Below are positions 50,004 through 60,619 of a DNA stretch of 64,000 nt, piece after piece. Below the pieces are notes generated by a model, which saw only the letters and a program-made list of their open reading frames with translations, ran no database searches and was not told the origin of the DNA. Positions within the stretch are counted from its first letter, which is position 1. Each line of letters begins with the position of its first letter. The stretch comes from Sipunculus nudus (lineage: Eukaryota; Annelida; Sipuncula; Golfingiida; Sipunculidae), in assembly GCA_026874595.1 (NCBI GenBank), contig CM049311.1, positions 57,186,453 through 57,250,452 of the forward strand. The letters are read 5' to 3'. The position numbers were made by a program, and so were the translations under genes.

Positions 50004-50175
50004 GTAAGTATAATGTGATCTCACAAGATGTGATTTATACAAAATATGTTCTTTAAAAGCAAGGATTTAAGTGGAATTAGTGTTGGCCTGCCTACATCAT
50101 TCGACTAGACATTCTATGTAGAAATCAAATAAAGTTAAAAAGGTTACTTAGTGACCAGGGAGACTATAAATATCA

Positions 50176-51115
50176 GTAACTAGAATAATTACATCTAGAC
50201 TGGACAACTGCAATGAGCTTCTGTATAGGTTGCCTATTTTTCAGATTGATAAATTACAAAGAGTTCAAAACACAGCCGCACTTATAGTCACAAGAACTTC
50301 ACTGTCACATAACCCCTTTTTTAGCAGAATTACACTGGCTCCCTATACATTACAGAATACAATACAGACTATTGGTACATATGCATAATGTCCTGAATGG
50401 TCATTCACCAATGCCACCTGACCAAATTCGCTATAAATGTTAATGCAATTTAGAATTGTGAATCAACTTAAATATTCAGATATATATGTTATACTGTAAA
50501 TGTATAGTAAAATTTATAAATTTTAAAAATAATTTGATGTAATAAATAAATGAGGATCTTATGCTAACATTTATTCATTATTTTTTTTCCTCAGTAGAAT
50601 CAGAATTAAAGTGATTTGTTTTTCATCTCTCTGCATATGTTTAAATATTTAATTATTATAAATAAACTTTTTTTCCTGTAAGCACTGTTGAATTAAATTT
50701 TATATCCTGTATGTGTATGCAGCACTCTTATTATTGTCCAGCCCTCCATTTGTTTAAGCTCTACTTTAAAACAACCTATTATCTGCAGTGATTCATAACT
50801 GCATACTTGTGAATCTATATATATATATATATTTTTTTAATTTTTAAAATTTTTACCTCTACCTGTCTTCATATTTCTATGTTGTATTATTTGCCCTTGT
50901 CTAGTCTAAAGATGTTTCATACTTTTATTGTTTAATTCATTTATACTGCATTAGATTTAGTCATTGTATAATTTGTATTTTCAAAATCAGCTATATATGT
51001 TATATGTTTATTATTTTATATGAAATGTACATTGTAAAGCACTTTTGAACACTTTAGGCAAAAGGAGTGCTATATAAATATGGTATAGTAATAATAATAA
51101 AAATGTAAAAATAAT
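50176..51115 (+). mobile_element. 3' end of an L2/CR1-type LINE (decayed)
   Basis: From 50176 to about 50412 the translation is the C-terminal part of a non-LTR reverse transcriptase region: TSRLDNCNELLYRLP, then KLQRVQNTAALIVTRTS, then, after a one-base shift in a T-run, LAELHWLPIHYRIQYRLL. The far end has the typical L2-like tail: TGTAAAGCACTTTTGAACAC, then GGAGTGCTATATAAATATGG, then an AATAATAATAA tail. Most of the LINE is missing 5', and the middle is AT-rich 3' UTR. It lies inside an intron of the plus-strand gene, in the same orientation. Confidence 0.85.
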
Positions 51116-51852
51116 AATAGCTCTCTGGTTATATATAATTCTACGTAGACTCTACAAAATTTTGCCCGTTAATGCTGCCCATAAATTATGTACTTCTTAA
51201 CTCAAATGGGACCCAGTTGAGTGAATACCTCCACTCAGTCAAAACAAATCTTCCAAATCTGCCCCTGTATCCAAATCTGCATCAAAATTTATTTGTCTCC
51301 CCCTGACTCATGTCCCTTCCCATACTTTCCACAGTTTCATGGAAATTGGTTTGCTGGTATTTCTTTTACCCTGATGAGAGACAAACAAACACAGGTATGA
51401 AACCATAACTTTCCCCTAAAAATGTTTTAACCCATTTTAGGCCATATTTTCAATATTTTGCACATTTTGTCTAATTTCAGTAAAAAAAAAGATAAATTGC
51501 ACTTTTTTATCATTTTAAACAATTTTTTTGTATTTTGTTATTTGCTTTAAAATTTGAAATGCCTTGAAAACAGTATCAGTATTTTTTTTAGTTCCATGTT
51601 TTTCATGGAGTAACAGTGAAATCTGACATGATGGAGAGCAGCTCCAGAGTGTGTAAGTAGGTGGCACCACCTGTTGAGAAGTAATAAAATTATCCTTCAA
51701 GGTGTCATGCAGTGACACCAAATACTCAAATGACCTGCAGTCAGGCAAAATGTGACTGAGATGCATTCACTGCTTTAACTTTCCATTTATTTCTTCCTCT
51801 CGGTAAAACATGTTACTGTGTTGTTTAATAATGTGGTGTGTTTTATTTCCAG
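51116..51852. other. intron of the plus-strand gene
   Basis: I see no further element. It ends in a good acceptor (GTGTGTTTTATTTCCAG). Confidence 0.5.
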
Positions 51853-52187
51853 GGGCTCCGATGTCATTCATCAGCATTTCCAGGCAGCCCAACATCAGGG
51901 ACAGCTAAGCTCTGTCAGCTCTGCGCATCTCGACCAGGCCCAGGCGGTGGTTTCCCAATGAAGAACCAATGTGTCATCTGTCACTGGTTTTCCACCGGCA
52001 AGGCTTTCATGAGACCTGCCCATCTGTGTATGAGACATGCAGGCCCTCCCATCAAGTCCTTCCAGACCTGCATTGTGTGCAATAGGAATGCAAATACTCT
52101 TGGGGAAGGTAGTGTCGCTAAAGTGTGCGTGTTCTGTAATAGTGGCAGGTACTTTAATGGTTGCACTAAAATTTTAACAACAGAGTA
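51853..52187 (+). CDS. exon encoding an evenly spaced Cys/His-pair (zinc-binding) module
   Basis: It follows the acceptor at 51851-51852 in phase with the exon at 49931. The exon is open for 111 codons to a TAA at 52187; a CAG|GTACTT donor at 52148 may end it earlier. Counted from the exon start, Cys/His pairs fall at C21/C24, C40/C43, C59/H62, C73/C76 and C92/C95, so the gaps are 15, 15, 10 and 15. Such pairs normally bind zinc, as in cross-brace or tandem zinc-ribbon folds. An uneven number of complete sites (ten ligands) suggests that another pair lies in a following exon. Proline and glycine fill the early loop (SRPGPGGGFP). I do not recognise the family, and I see no catalytic motif. RNA, DNA or protein binding are all possible. 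Confidence 0.8.
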
Positions 52188-52199
52188 AGAATGATATGA

Positions 52200-53110
52200 T
52201 TAAATCATATTGCCTGTCTCTAGTTTATAGACTTACATAATATTGACTGTATCTTGATGAACATATGGGGATAATATTGCCTATATCTTTTATATAGACT
52301 GGTGAGATAATATTGTCTGTGTCTTTACAGACTGAGATAATATTGCCTTTTTCTTTTATATAGACTGAGATAATAATGCCTATATGTTGTGTATAGATTG
52401 AGATAATATTTTGCCTATATCATTAATATAGACTTAGATGAGATTGCCCATATCTTTTATATAGACTGAGATAATAATATCTTTTATATAGACTGAAATA
52501 ATAATATCTTTTATATAGACTGAGATAATAATATCTTTTATATAGACTGAGATAATAATGCCTATATATGTTGTGTAAAGACTGAGATAATATATTGTCT
52601 CTATAGTGTATGTATGCTTAGATAATATTGCTTGTACCTCATCTGAGATGGTATTACCTATATGTTGTAGGTTGCCTGAGATAATATTGCCCATATCTTG
52701 TGTTTTGACTGAATTATTATTGCCTATATCATGTGATTCAATCAAGATAATATTGCTGATTTCTTGATTAACAGACTGATTTAATATTGCCCATTCTTGT
52801 GTATAAATTGAGAAAATATATATTGCCTAAATAGTGTGTAGATCTCTAAAATTGCCTAGATCTTGTGTGTTGATTGAGATAATAAATATTGCCCTTCTCT
52901 TTTGTATAGATTGATATATTATTGCCAATATCTTATGTTCTGACTGAGATGATGTTACCTTAGTGTGGTTAATAGAAATATGGGAACAGTTCATATGTCT
53001 TGTGTATAGACTGAGATAATTAACTGCCTATATCTCAGGTAATACATTAAAAAAAATTGCCTGTATCTTTTGTTTTGACTGAGATAATATTGCATATGTC
53101 ATGTTTGTGA
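52200..53110. repeat. degenerate ~35-bp tandem repeat
   Basis: More than 20 diverged units contain GACTGAGATAATATTGCC and TATATCTTGTGTATA variants, with irregular length from small indels. Four near-identical AATAATATCTTTTATATAG units lie at about 52470-52550. It begins directly after the Cys/His exon. Confidence 0.85.
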
Positions 53111-53766
53111 TTAGAGAGATGCATGTGTGTACTTTTAATATTCAACAAGTTTACCTTTTATGGTGTGTTAATTCTTTGTTCTTTGATGCCTACATAACAT
53201 TTATATCATCTTCCTAAAATCAAAGATAAAGCTGTGTAGAAGAGTGATGGTGCTGTCACCTGATGAGAAAAAGGGTAAACACAACTTGCCAGGTATGCAA
53301 GGTCAGAAGTAAGTGGGACCAGACACAAAATTTGAGGCAAGGCTCTGTGATATTTAATAAAATATTTCTTGTTTTTCTTATTACATGATTTTTATACATG
53401 ATTTTTATTATATACATGAAGTCTGTGTATTTGTAGATTTTTATTTTAGTGTCATAGGTCATTGCATTGTTACAACGAGGTGAAAGGTTATAGCTTATAA
53501 AATGTTCATATGCTTTGCAAAACTTTATCTCAGGTTTTATATTGCAATTTCTGAGTATATAATATTTATTCTAGAGTATTTTGTAATAGAGTATCTCTGC
53601 TATATGGGATATTTAAGCTGGATGTATTACGATACTTGTGTACTATGACACAATATTCTTAGTGCCTAATTCCAATAACTGTGAGCTAGTGTACCAGAAT
53701 AAAATGAAATCTTATTCTTTATCTGTTCTTTCATCACACATGGGAATCTCCATCTCATTGAAACAG
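53111..53766. other. intron-like or intergenic DNA
   Basis: AT-rich. It includes a short open stretch at 53217-53310 that could not be joined in phase to the exon at 51853. Confidence 0.4.
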
Positions 53767-53982
53767 GGGATTTGTCATTCTAGAGAACATCTAGACTTTA
53801 CACAATGGTCACTTTACATTCAATCCAACTCATCCAATATGCCCACTGTTTGCAAAGGCCACATTTGCTGCACACAGCTACCCAGTGTGTGGTCACAGGA
53901 CCAGTATTGCTCTGATCAATATGCACAGAATACATTTGTAGTCCCTGTGGATTTCATTCTTAAAAATGTCAAGTACATCTAG
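53767..53982 (+). CDS. possible terminal exon, Cys-containing
   Basis: A pyrimidine-rich stretch ending TTGAAACAG precedes an open frame of 71 codons and a TAG at 53982. It reads GICHSREHLDFTQWSLY and later MPTVCKGHICCTQLPSVW. Cysteine content recalls the upstream Cys/His exon. However, its codon-boundary start does not join the favoured donor at 52148 without an intervening exon. An AATAAA lies at 54405-54410. Treat it as tentative. Confidence 0.25.
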   Translation, partial: GICHSREHLDFTQWSLYIQSNSSNMPTVCKGHICCTQLPSVWSQDQYCSDQYAQNTFVVPVDFILKNVKYI

Positions 53983-54599
53983 AGGACAGATGAACTGAGA
54001 AAAAAAACTCTACCCTATCTCACAATTTTCAAGAAAAATTCAATTTCTTTCTAAAAAGGGTTCACTCATTTTTTTTTCTTGGGAAAGTCCCATCTGCTTA
54101 ATTCAAGCATTGTGCCAATAACACCAGCTCCCATGCTGACTGTTACAGCAAAGGTAGCTTTTGCAAGCAGTGGGTTAATGAAATGAGTTGAACCAAATGT
54201 AATTTGACCTCGGTGTTATGGCACTGCACACCATTTACTATGATATCTGTATGCAATTATTAGCATAAACTCTTTGCTCATAATTGGGTAATTACTTATT
54301 AGGTTGTACTGGAATATCTTACAATTAAAACAATTCTACATTTGTTCATTATTGGTGGAACGCTAGCTGCATGTATTGTTAAATTTGTATTCAAGGAAAT
54401 GCTTAATAAAATTGTCTGTAATGAAGTGTGTTGTTTGTCCATGTTTGTGTGTTGTCCCCCATGAAATGTGACTGGCATTATGGATATGTTGCCACCTATC
54501 TGGTCCACATGCATCATAGTATAAATTTTACAGTGATAATTGTTCAGAACTTCTACATGTTTTGTTAGACTAGTAGCAGTATTGCCCATGATTTTGTTG
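53983..54599. other. AT-rich DNA, possible 3' UTR
   Basis: I see nothing beyond the AATAAA near 54405. Confidence 0.35.
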
Positions 54600-54900
54600 A
54601 GTGATTATTTCACGTGAAATTTTTTACTGTGCATACACATCTATTACACCAGAAACAGTGGTGTACCTGAAATGTTTAACTGTGATTACACATCATTTAA
54701 AACACCAGAAATTGTGGCGTAACTGAAATATTTTACTGTTATTACACATCTGTTACACCAGAAAGTGGTGTACCTACAATGTTTGCCTGTGATTACACCA
54801 AAACAGTGCATATGTAATGTTTAACTGTTATTACACATATTTGACATCTGGTGTTACACTAGAAGCAGTGGCATGTTTGTAATGATTAACAGGGGTTTCT
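54600..54900. repeat. imperfect ~55-60 bp tandem repeat
   Basis: About five units contain ATTACACATCTGTTACACC, AGAAACAGTGGTGTACCTG and AAATGTTTAACTGTG, with point changes and indels. Confidence 0.8.
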
Positions 54901-55363
54901 TAATATTTGATCTACAAAATTTGGTGTTCCATAGACTCCATCTTGGAAATAATTTGACTGAATTTATATTAATGTTAGTTCCGTTCTTCTAAGGAATTGT
55001 TGACTATAATATTAATATAAAAGACGAACTATATACACTTTATGACTTTATGACTGGAAAAAGCAGAAAAGAAGGTATGTAGACGTACATGACACCAACG
55101 CACCTCAAATTATAGTAAAAAAAAAGCAGTCACAGGACCACTATTTCTGTGTAATTTTGTGCTGAAGGATGCAGCAATTTCTGAGATATTTTGGTAACAG
55201 ACATCAGAAGTTCCATAAAGACACCATCTTGAAAATAATTTATATTATATATTACTTAAAATTCTTTTCTATAAAACCTGCATGATTTATTTTTCATTTA
55301 AGCATTTAATGTCATGGAAACAGGAAAACCCTGTCATATTATCAGTCATTTAATTATTTTATT
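54901..55363. other. intergenic-looking DNA
   Basis: Nothing is supported. Confidence 0.4.
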
Positions 55364-55689
55364 AGGGCCCTGCTTGAATAACAGGGTGCCCTATAGCAAT
55401 CACCCGGTCTGTTAATCTGTCTGTCCTTCTGTCCACAAATGTGTTTCCGGGATGATAACTCCGGTTTGGATTAACAGGCTTTGTACCTTGACTTATGTAT
55501 TGCATACCACTAAAGTTAGAACCTGGTTCTCAGATGTCCTCCACTTGGCCATCTCAGATGTCCTCCGCTTGGCCATTCTAATTGTATCATTAGTCAGTCA
55601 GAGCCTGTCCTTTAAAAACCATAACCACTGAACATCTTTGATAGTTTACCCACCACATAAAATATCAAAAAGATATTAATAAATTTCAA
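55364..55689 (+). repeat. GTCTGTC-class repeat fragment
   Basis: It begins with an inverted repeat (AGGGCCCTG...CAGGGTGCCCT), then CACCCGGTCTG and a CTGTCTGTCCTTCTGTCC tract. The style matches the other elements with pyrimidine-rich CTGTC tracts near one end. The right boundary abuts the Helitron terminus at 55690. Confidence 0.45.
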
Positions 55690-55875
55690 CTAGATATTTC
55701 TTAGCACCTCAGGTGCCATAGTATCCCCAGACAATTAATCCCCCCCCCCTTTAAGAATAGCCCCCCCCCCCCCATCTTCAGAAACAATTAATATCAGACC
55801 ACACTCAGAGAAAAGGTCACTCTCATAGAAAAGGTCATGACCACAATATCAATATACATCATCCCCTAACCCATG

Positions 55876-56275
55876 TAGGGCTGAAAGGAGTACTCGAGTA
55901 CTTGAGTCCGGGTAATACTTACCGAGTACTCGAGTCCAAAATTTGGACTCGAGTACTCTTGTATGTACATGCATATATGTATATTACTGCAAATTTTAGG
56001 ACAGTCTGTAGGATTATTTATCCATTGTCGTAGCCAGGCGTAGGGCTCTTAACATATGCTAGTCAAATTAACCGAGGTCTTGTTATGACATATATCTATT
56101 CCTTCGTTGCGATAAAGTTAAGCCGTCACTAAGTCAAATTTATGCATAATTTGCATAGGTAAATAGATGTTTATTTTATCTTCACAGCGTTGCCATGGTA
56201 ACGAGTACTCGAGTCCGAGTCGGGTAATGCCTATCGGGTACTCGAGTCCAAAATTTTGTACCCGTTTCAGCCCTA
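55876..56275. mobile_element. 400-bp hAT-like MITE with perfect 8-bp target duplication
   Basis: The ends are TAGGGCTGAAA and TTTCAGCCCTA. The flanks are AACCCATG on both sides (55868-55875 and 56276-56283), an 8-bp duplication typical of hAT transposons. Subterminal ACTCGAGTCC/GGACTCGAGT palindromes recur several times at both ends. The undisturbed target sequence is visible in neighbouring Helitron units near 56391 and 60290. It has no transposase. Confidence 0.92.
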
Positions 56276-56549
56276 AACCCATGTCTATGTATATGCATAA
56301 TATGAAAGAAATCACTATATATGGCAATACTCAAGGTCAAGGCCACTCTAACAGGAAAGGGCATGACCCCAATTTATATATACATCATCCCATAACCAAT
56401 GTCTATGTATATACATAATATGAAAGAAATCTGTCTATTACTTTTTGACTTATAATGCTCACAGTACTTTTATATGTACTGTTAGCATTACATATATGGC
56501 AATATTAAGGTCAAGGCCACTCTCATAAAAAAGGTCATGACCCCAATTT

Positions 56550-59500
56550 AACAAGTGACCCATGGGTCATGACGCTCAGCTGACTGAGAAGAGATTTGCA
56601 AAGGGAAATTTTATCATCTGAATGGTAGTATATACCCATTCAACTGAAGCATCAAACAGATTAACTAACAGGCAAAGATTGTGTCTGTATTTATATATCT
56701 CAAGAATAGAGAAAAAAAGCGTAAACTTTTACCACAGGAATACCAGGAATTACTACAGGAATACAACACAGGCCACATATAAGATCAAAATATAGCAAAA
56801 GATCAAGGAAATCCATGCAAGAATTATTGTTAAACAGGTGCTTCCATATTAATTTTTATTCAATACAAGCCAACTGTACTGAGCTTTCATAAATGATGGT
56901 CATATTTATTAAGAAATCTTTGACCAAATGCAAGATTACATTAATATACATCCCACAGCATTCACTTTAATAGTTCTTGAGATAATATGTTCTAAAGGAA
57001 TTTAAAGATGGCTTCCTGGTGGCCATATTGGATTTCTGACAGGTCGGAAATTGAACAACAAACATCCTCTAAAAGGGACCAAACATCATAAACAAATCAC
57101 AGAATTTGCCCTGGCAAAAGGATTTCTAAAATGGATACCTGGCAGACATGATAGTTTTCTGACAAGTCTGACATTTGATATCACACATCCTCCAATAAGA
57201 CACTAAACTTGTAGCAATTGCTCCAAAAAAATGCAACAGTTATGAATGTCCAAAACAATTCAAAAGGCATGATCAGGTTGGAGAGCTCTCATATCAGATT
57301 TATGAACATGCAAATGTAAAAAGTGCAAGTCCAATTTTTTTAATTATCAGCTTGCTATTCAATGGGGTCAGCCGGGTAGGTAAACTGCAAAACCTAAAAG
57401 AAAAGAAATGCAGAAAGCATCACTAAGAGTCTTGTAATCAAATAAAGCCATCCTAAATCCAGGTACAGACCCACATATTATCAGAACAAACACTTGCTGG
57501 TATATCTGATGATTTGTATAATAATATTCAGATATCTAGAAAACTAAGTTTATTGCTGCGATTCCATGATATAAACTGCTAAATGTTCCCATCATTTTAT
57601 AAATCAGTAGCTAAACCTTAACACTTAACTCTCATAGTCTTAATGCCTGGCCAAAGCATTCCGGCAACAGTGTTTTTGTTAAGCACTGATGATATATCCT
57701 TATCACTCCATGAGCTGATACAAAAGGGAGTCATATATCACAAGTGTCACTGACAATTATGGGCACACAGTGAGATGTACCAGTTGTGAGCGCCATGGTT
57801 ATATATACAGGAAAACAAGAAAAATAGAGATGGTCTACAAAACAAGTTATTGTGAAGATCCCTGACCTATGACCTTGGCCTTTTGCCCACATATCAACTG
57901 AATTCTTTCTAAATGATGGGTAACTACTAACCACTTACATCTGGCCAGGTGTAATTACTTGGCAACCAATGAGTGAATAACTTAGACCTGCAACCTTTAA
58001 CCTCATGACCAGCTGACCTCAAAATCAATTAGTTATTTCTTCATGCAAAAAGACCCATAAATATGAAGTTTGAATCACATTCAGTGATGCATAGATGTGG
58101 CATATGTGAAAGACTGAAGGTTTTGGTTGAACAGTTTCACTTGAAATATGTTCACAAGCATTTAGAACAATATTGTGACCTTGACCTTTAACCTTTTGAA
58201 CTCAACATCAATAGGCTTCTTCCCCTATTGGTAGGTAAGCCATATATGACAGATGGAAAGTATAGATTGAAAAGTTTGCCTGAAAATGACTCCACGCAAG
58301 AAGAGGGTGCTGTGAACTTGACCCTTGACCTCAAAATCAACAGGTCTTTTCCCCTGTTGGCAGAGAAGCGATATCAGTGCTGAAAGGTTTGGAATGAAAG
58401 GTCCAGCTTGAAATGTGTCCACAACCTTTTCAAAGAAGTGGATCCTGTGACCCTGACCTTTGACCTTGTGACCTCAACATCTATAGGATTCTTCTCCCAC
58501 TTAGTAGGTGAGCTATATGTGAAAGATCAAAGAATTGGGATGAAAGGTTTGGCTTTAAATGCATCCACAGGCTTTTCAAAGAAGTTGGTTCTGTGACCTT
58601 GACCTTTGACCTTGTGACCTCAAAATAATTATGGTTCTTCCCCTGTTGGTAGGTGAGCTGTATGTGAAAGATGGAAGGTTTGGGATGAAAATTTTGGCTA
58701 AAAGAATTATTTCTGGGGGGTGCAAACACACCCCATAACTTCGAGAATATAGGTCGCAGTGACCTAATTTCAGGTTTGCAAGGAGATCTTTTTAGAACCT
58801 CTAAGACTGCATAGGGTTCATGACCCTAGCCCCTACGGTTACGATTTGTGCCCTGCTAACGGACGGCCGGCTGGCCGGACGAACAGACGGAAGGACGACG
58901 GACAAAGACCCATCGCTATAGCCCAGCATGACTGAAAGTCAGCTGAGCTAAAAAATTGAGGTTGCGCACCCAGTCTGCAGAAACTGATGTAAAATGTCAT
59001 GATCAATATGTATGCCAAAAATCATAACCATCAGTGTCGTAGTTATTGAGATACTGCAGTTTTTGTATCAAATTTTTCATTATTCTGGGGCGTATTTTGG
59101 AGCCATACAGCTTAAAGGATATGGGTAACAGAGACCTAATTTCAGGTTTCCATGGAGACTTTTCATTGGTCTCCCAGTGTGTCAAGAATGAAGATTCTAG
59201 GTCCAGTTGTTATGATTTTTGCTCTGTTAACAGATGTTATATCTTTAAAGGTCTCAAAAATAGAGAAAAAAAATTGTACAAAAAACCCGAACGAATACAG
59301 GTGGTGCCACCAGTCTGCAGAAACTTATGAAACACTCCATGATCAATATCCATGCAAAGAATTATGGTGATCTCTGAATTAGTTGTTCAGATACTTCAAC
59401 TTTTGTATCAAATTTTCCATTATTCTGAGCTGTACTTTGGAGTGCCACAGCTCAAAGGATATGGGTAACAGAGACCTTATTTCAGGTTTCCATGGAGACT

Positions 59501-60274
59501 TTTCATAAGTCTCTCACTGTGTCAAGAATGAAGATTCTAGGTCCTGTCTTTACGATTTGTGCACTGTTAACAGATGTTCACATTTTTAAAGGTCTCAAAA
59601 ATAGAGAAAACAATTCGTAAAAAAATAGAAAAATGCAGGTGGCACCATCAGTCTGCAGAAACTGATGGAACATCTCATGATCAATATGTATGCCAAAAAC
59701 CATGACCATCAGTGTTAATGAGATATTGAAGTTTTTGTATGAAATGTTTGACTATTCTGGGGGGGGGGGGGGGGTTACTTTGGGGCCCTATAGCTTGAAT
59801 GATATGGGTAATAGAGACCTAATTTCTGGTTTCCATAGAGACTTTTCATAGGTCTCTCAGGGTGTTAAGAATGAAGATTCTAGGCCCGCAAAAATTCGTA
59901 AAAATTTCGAAAAATACAGGTGGCACCACCAGTCTGCTGGAACTGATGGAACTTCTCATGGTCAATATGTATGCCAAAAATCATGACCATCAGTGATGTA
60001 GTAAATGAGATATTGAAGTTTTTGTATGAAATTTTTGACTGTTCTGGGGGTATTATATAAGGATATGCGTAACAGAGACCTAATATCTGGTTTCCAAGGA
60101 GATTTTTCATGGACCTCTCAGAATGTCAAGTTACAAGTTTGTAGGTCCAGCGGTTATGATTTGTGCCAGGTTAATGGACGGATGGACGGACAGACGGACG
60201 GCAAGACAGACAGACGACGGACAAAAGGTGATCGCTATAGCTCAGATGACTTACAGTCATCTGAGTTAAAAAAA
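56550..60274 (-). mobile_element. copy G of the CAGCTGA/CCCATGGG family, interrupted by copy F
   Basis: The 3' terminus at the left is AACAAGTGACCCATGGGTCA. The 5' terminus at the right is the perfect hairpin CTCAGATGAC-TTACA-GTCATCTGAG followed by TTAAAAAAA. Between 58956 and 60150 a unit starting CAGTCTGCAG repeats at 58971, 59311, 59649 and 59930 (spacing 340, 338, 281). The left 180 bases match copy D closely until copy F interrupts. Confidence 0.8.
56731..58955 (-). mobile_element. copy F, inserted in copy G (inverted relative to copy A)
   Basis: The 5' end at the right is AGTCAGCTGAGCTAAAAAA. The body parallels copy A in reverse, including the GGCCGGCTGGCCGGACG tract near the 5' end and exact DR1 motifs (TGACCTTTGACCT at 58454-58466 and 58600-58612). 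The usual 3' CCCATGGG palindrome is missing. The left edge falls in GTAAACTTTTA, which in copy D is an uninterrupted GTAAACTTAAAAAAAAAT. Confidence 0.78.
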
Positions 60275-60346
60275 CACCATCCCATAACCCATATCTATGT
60301 ATATGCATAATATAAAAGAAATCTGTCCATTAGTTTTTGACTTATT

Positions 60347-60532
60347 AGAGGATTACCTGCAAAACTGACCTTACATATAAGTAGTTATTTATATTAAGTA
60401 TAAGCAAACACTGTTCATTAACATTTAAATTTCAATCAATTTAAATGTTCTATCATTGTGTCTTTCAAATCTCCGTCAATTCTGATGTCGAATAAAGATG
60501 TCTGAAAACAGTAGTTTCCTTGCTCATTTAAG
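60347..60532 (+). other. possible remnant of 5' LTR or leader of the retroelement
   Basis: AT-rich DNA between the Helitron remnant and the gag-like frame. AATAAAG at 60491-60497, about 130 bases before the likely gag start, could be an LTR poly(A) signal. No clear TG...CA ends or primer-binding site are seen, and a matching 3' LTR would lie outside the window. Confidence 0.3.
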
Positions 60533-60619
60533 ATGGAGATGACCATTAGATTACAACCCCTCAGTCAAATATACACCTTCAGTTTTCCACAAGATCATCT
60601 ACAGAGACAACAGACCAAG

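Larger units (their letters stand above)
55690..60346 (-). mobile_element. Helitron carrying nested insertions
   Basis: The minus-strand 3' terminus at the left is CTAG (55690-55693) followed, on the minus strand, by T. Its hairpin is GCACCT-C-AGGTGC (55704-55716). Its body (GGTCATGACCCCAATTTA, CATCATCCCATAACCCATG, TCTATGTATATGCATAATATG) is internally repeated. It is interrupted by a MITE (55876-56275) and by copy G (56550-60274), and resumes from 60275 to about 60346. The 5' end is not identified. Confidence 0.72.

Noticed and set aside
53217-53310. Short frame reading LCRRVMVLSPDEKKG to a stop
   Set aside because: The acceptor is poor and no join to the Cys/His exon keeps the frame.
60347-60532. 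Complete 5' LTR of the retroelement
   Set aside because: No terminal TG...CA, no primer-binding site and no second copy in the window, so only a remnant or leader is suggested.
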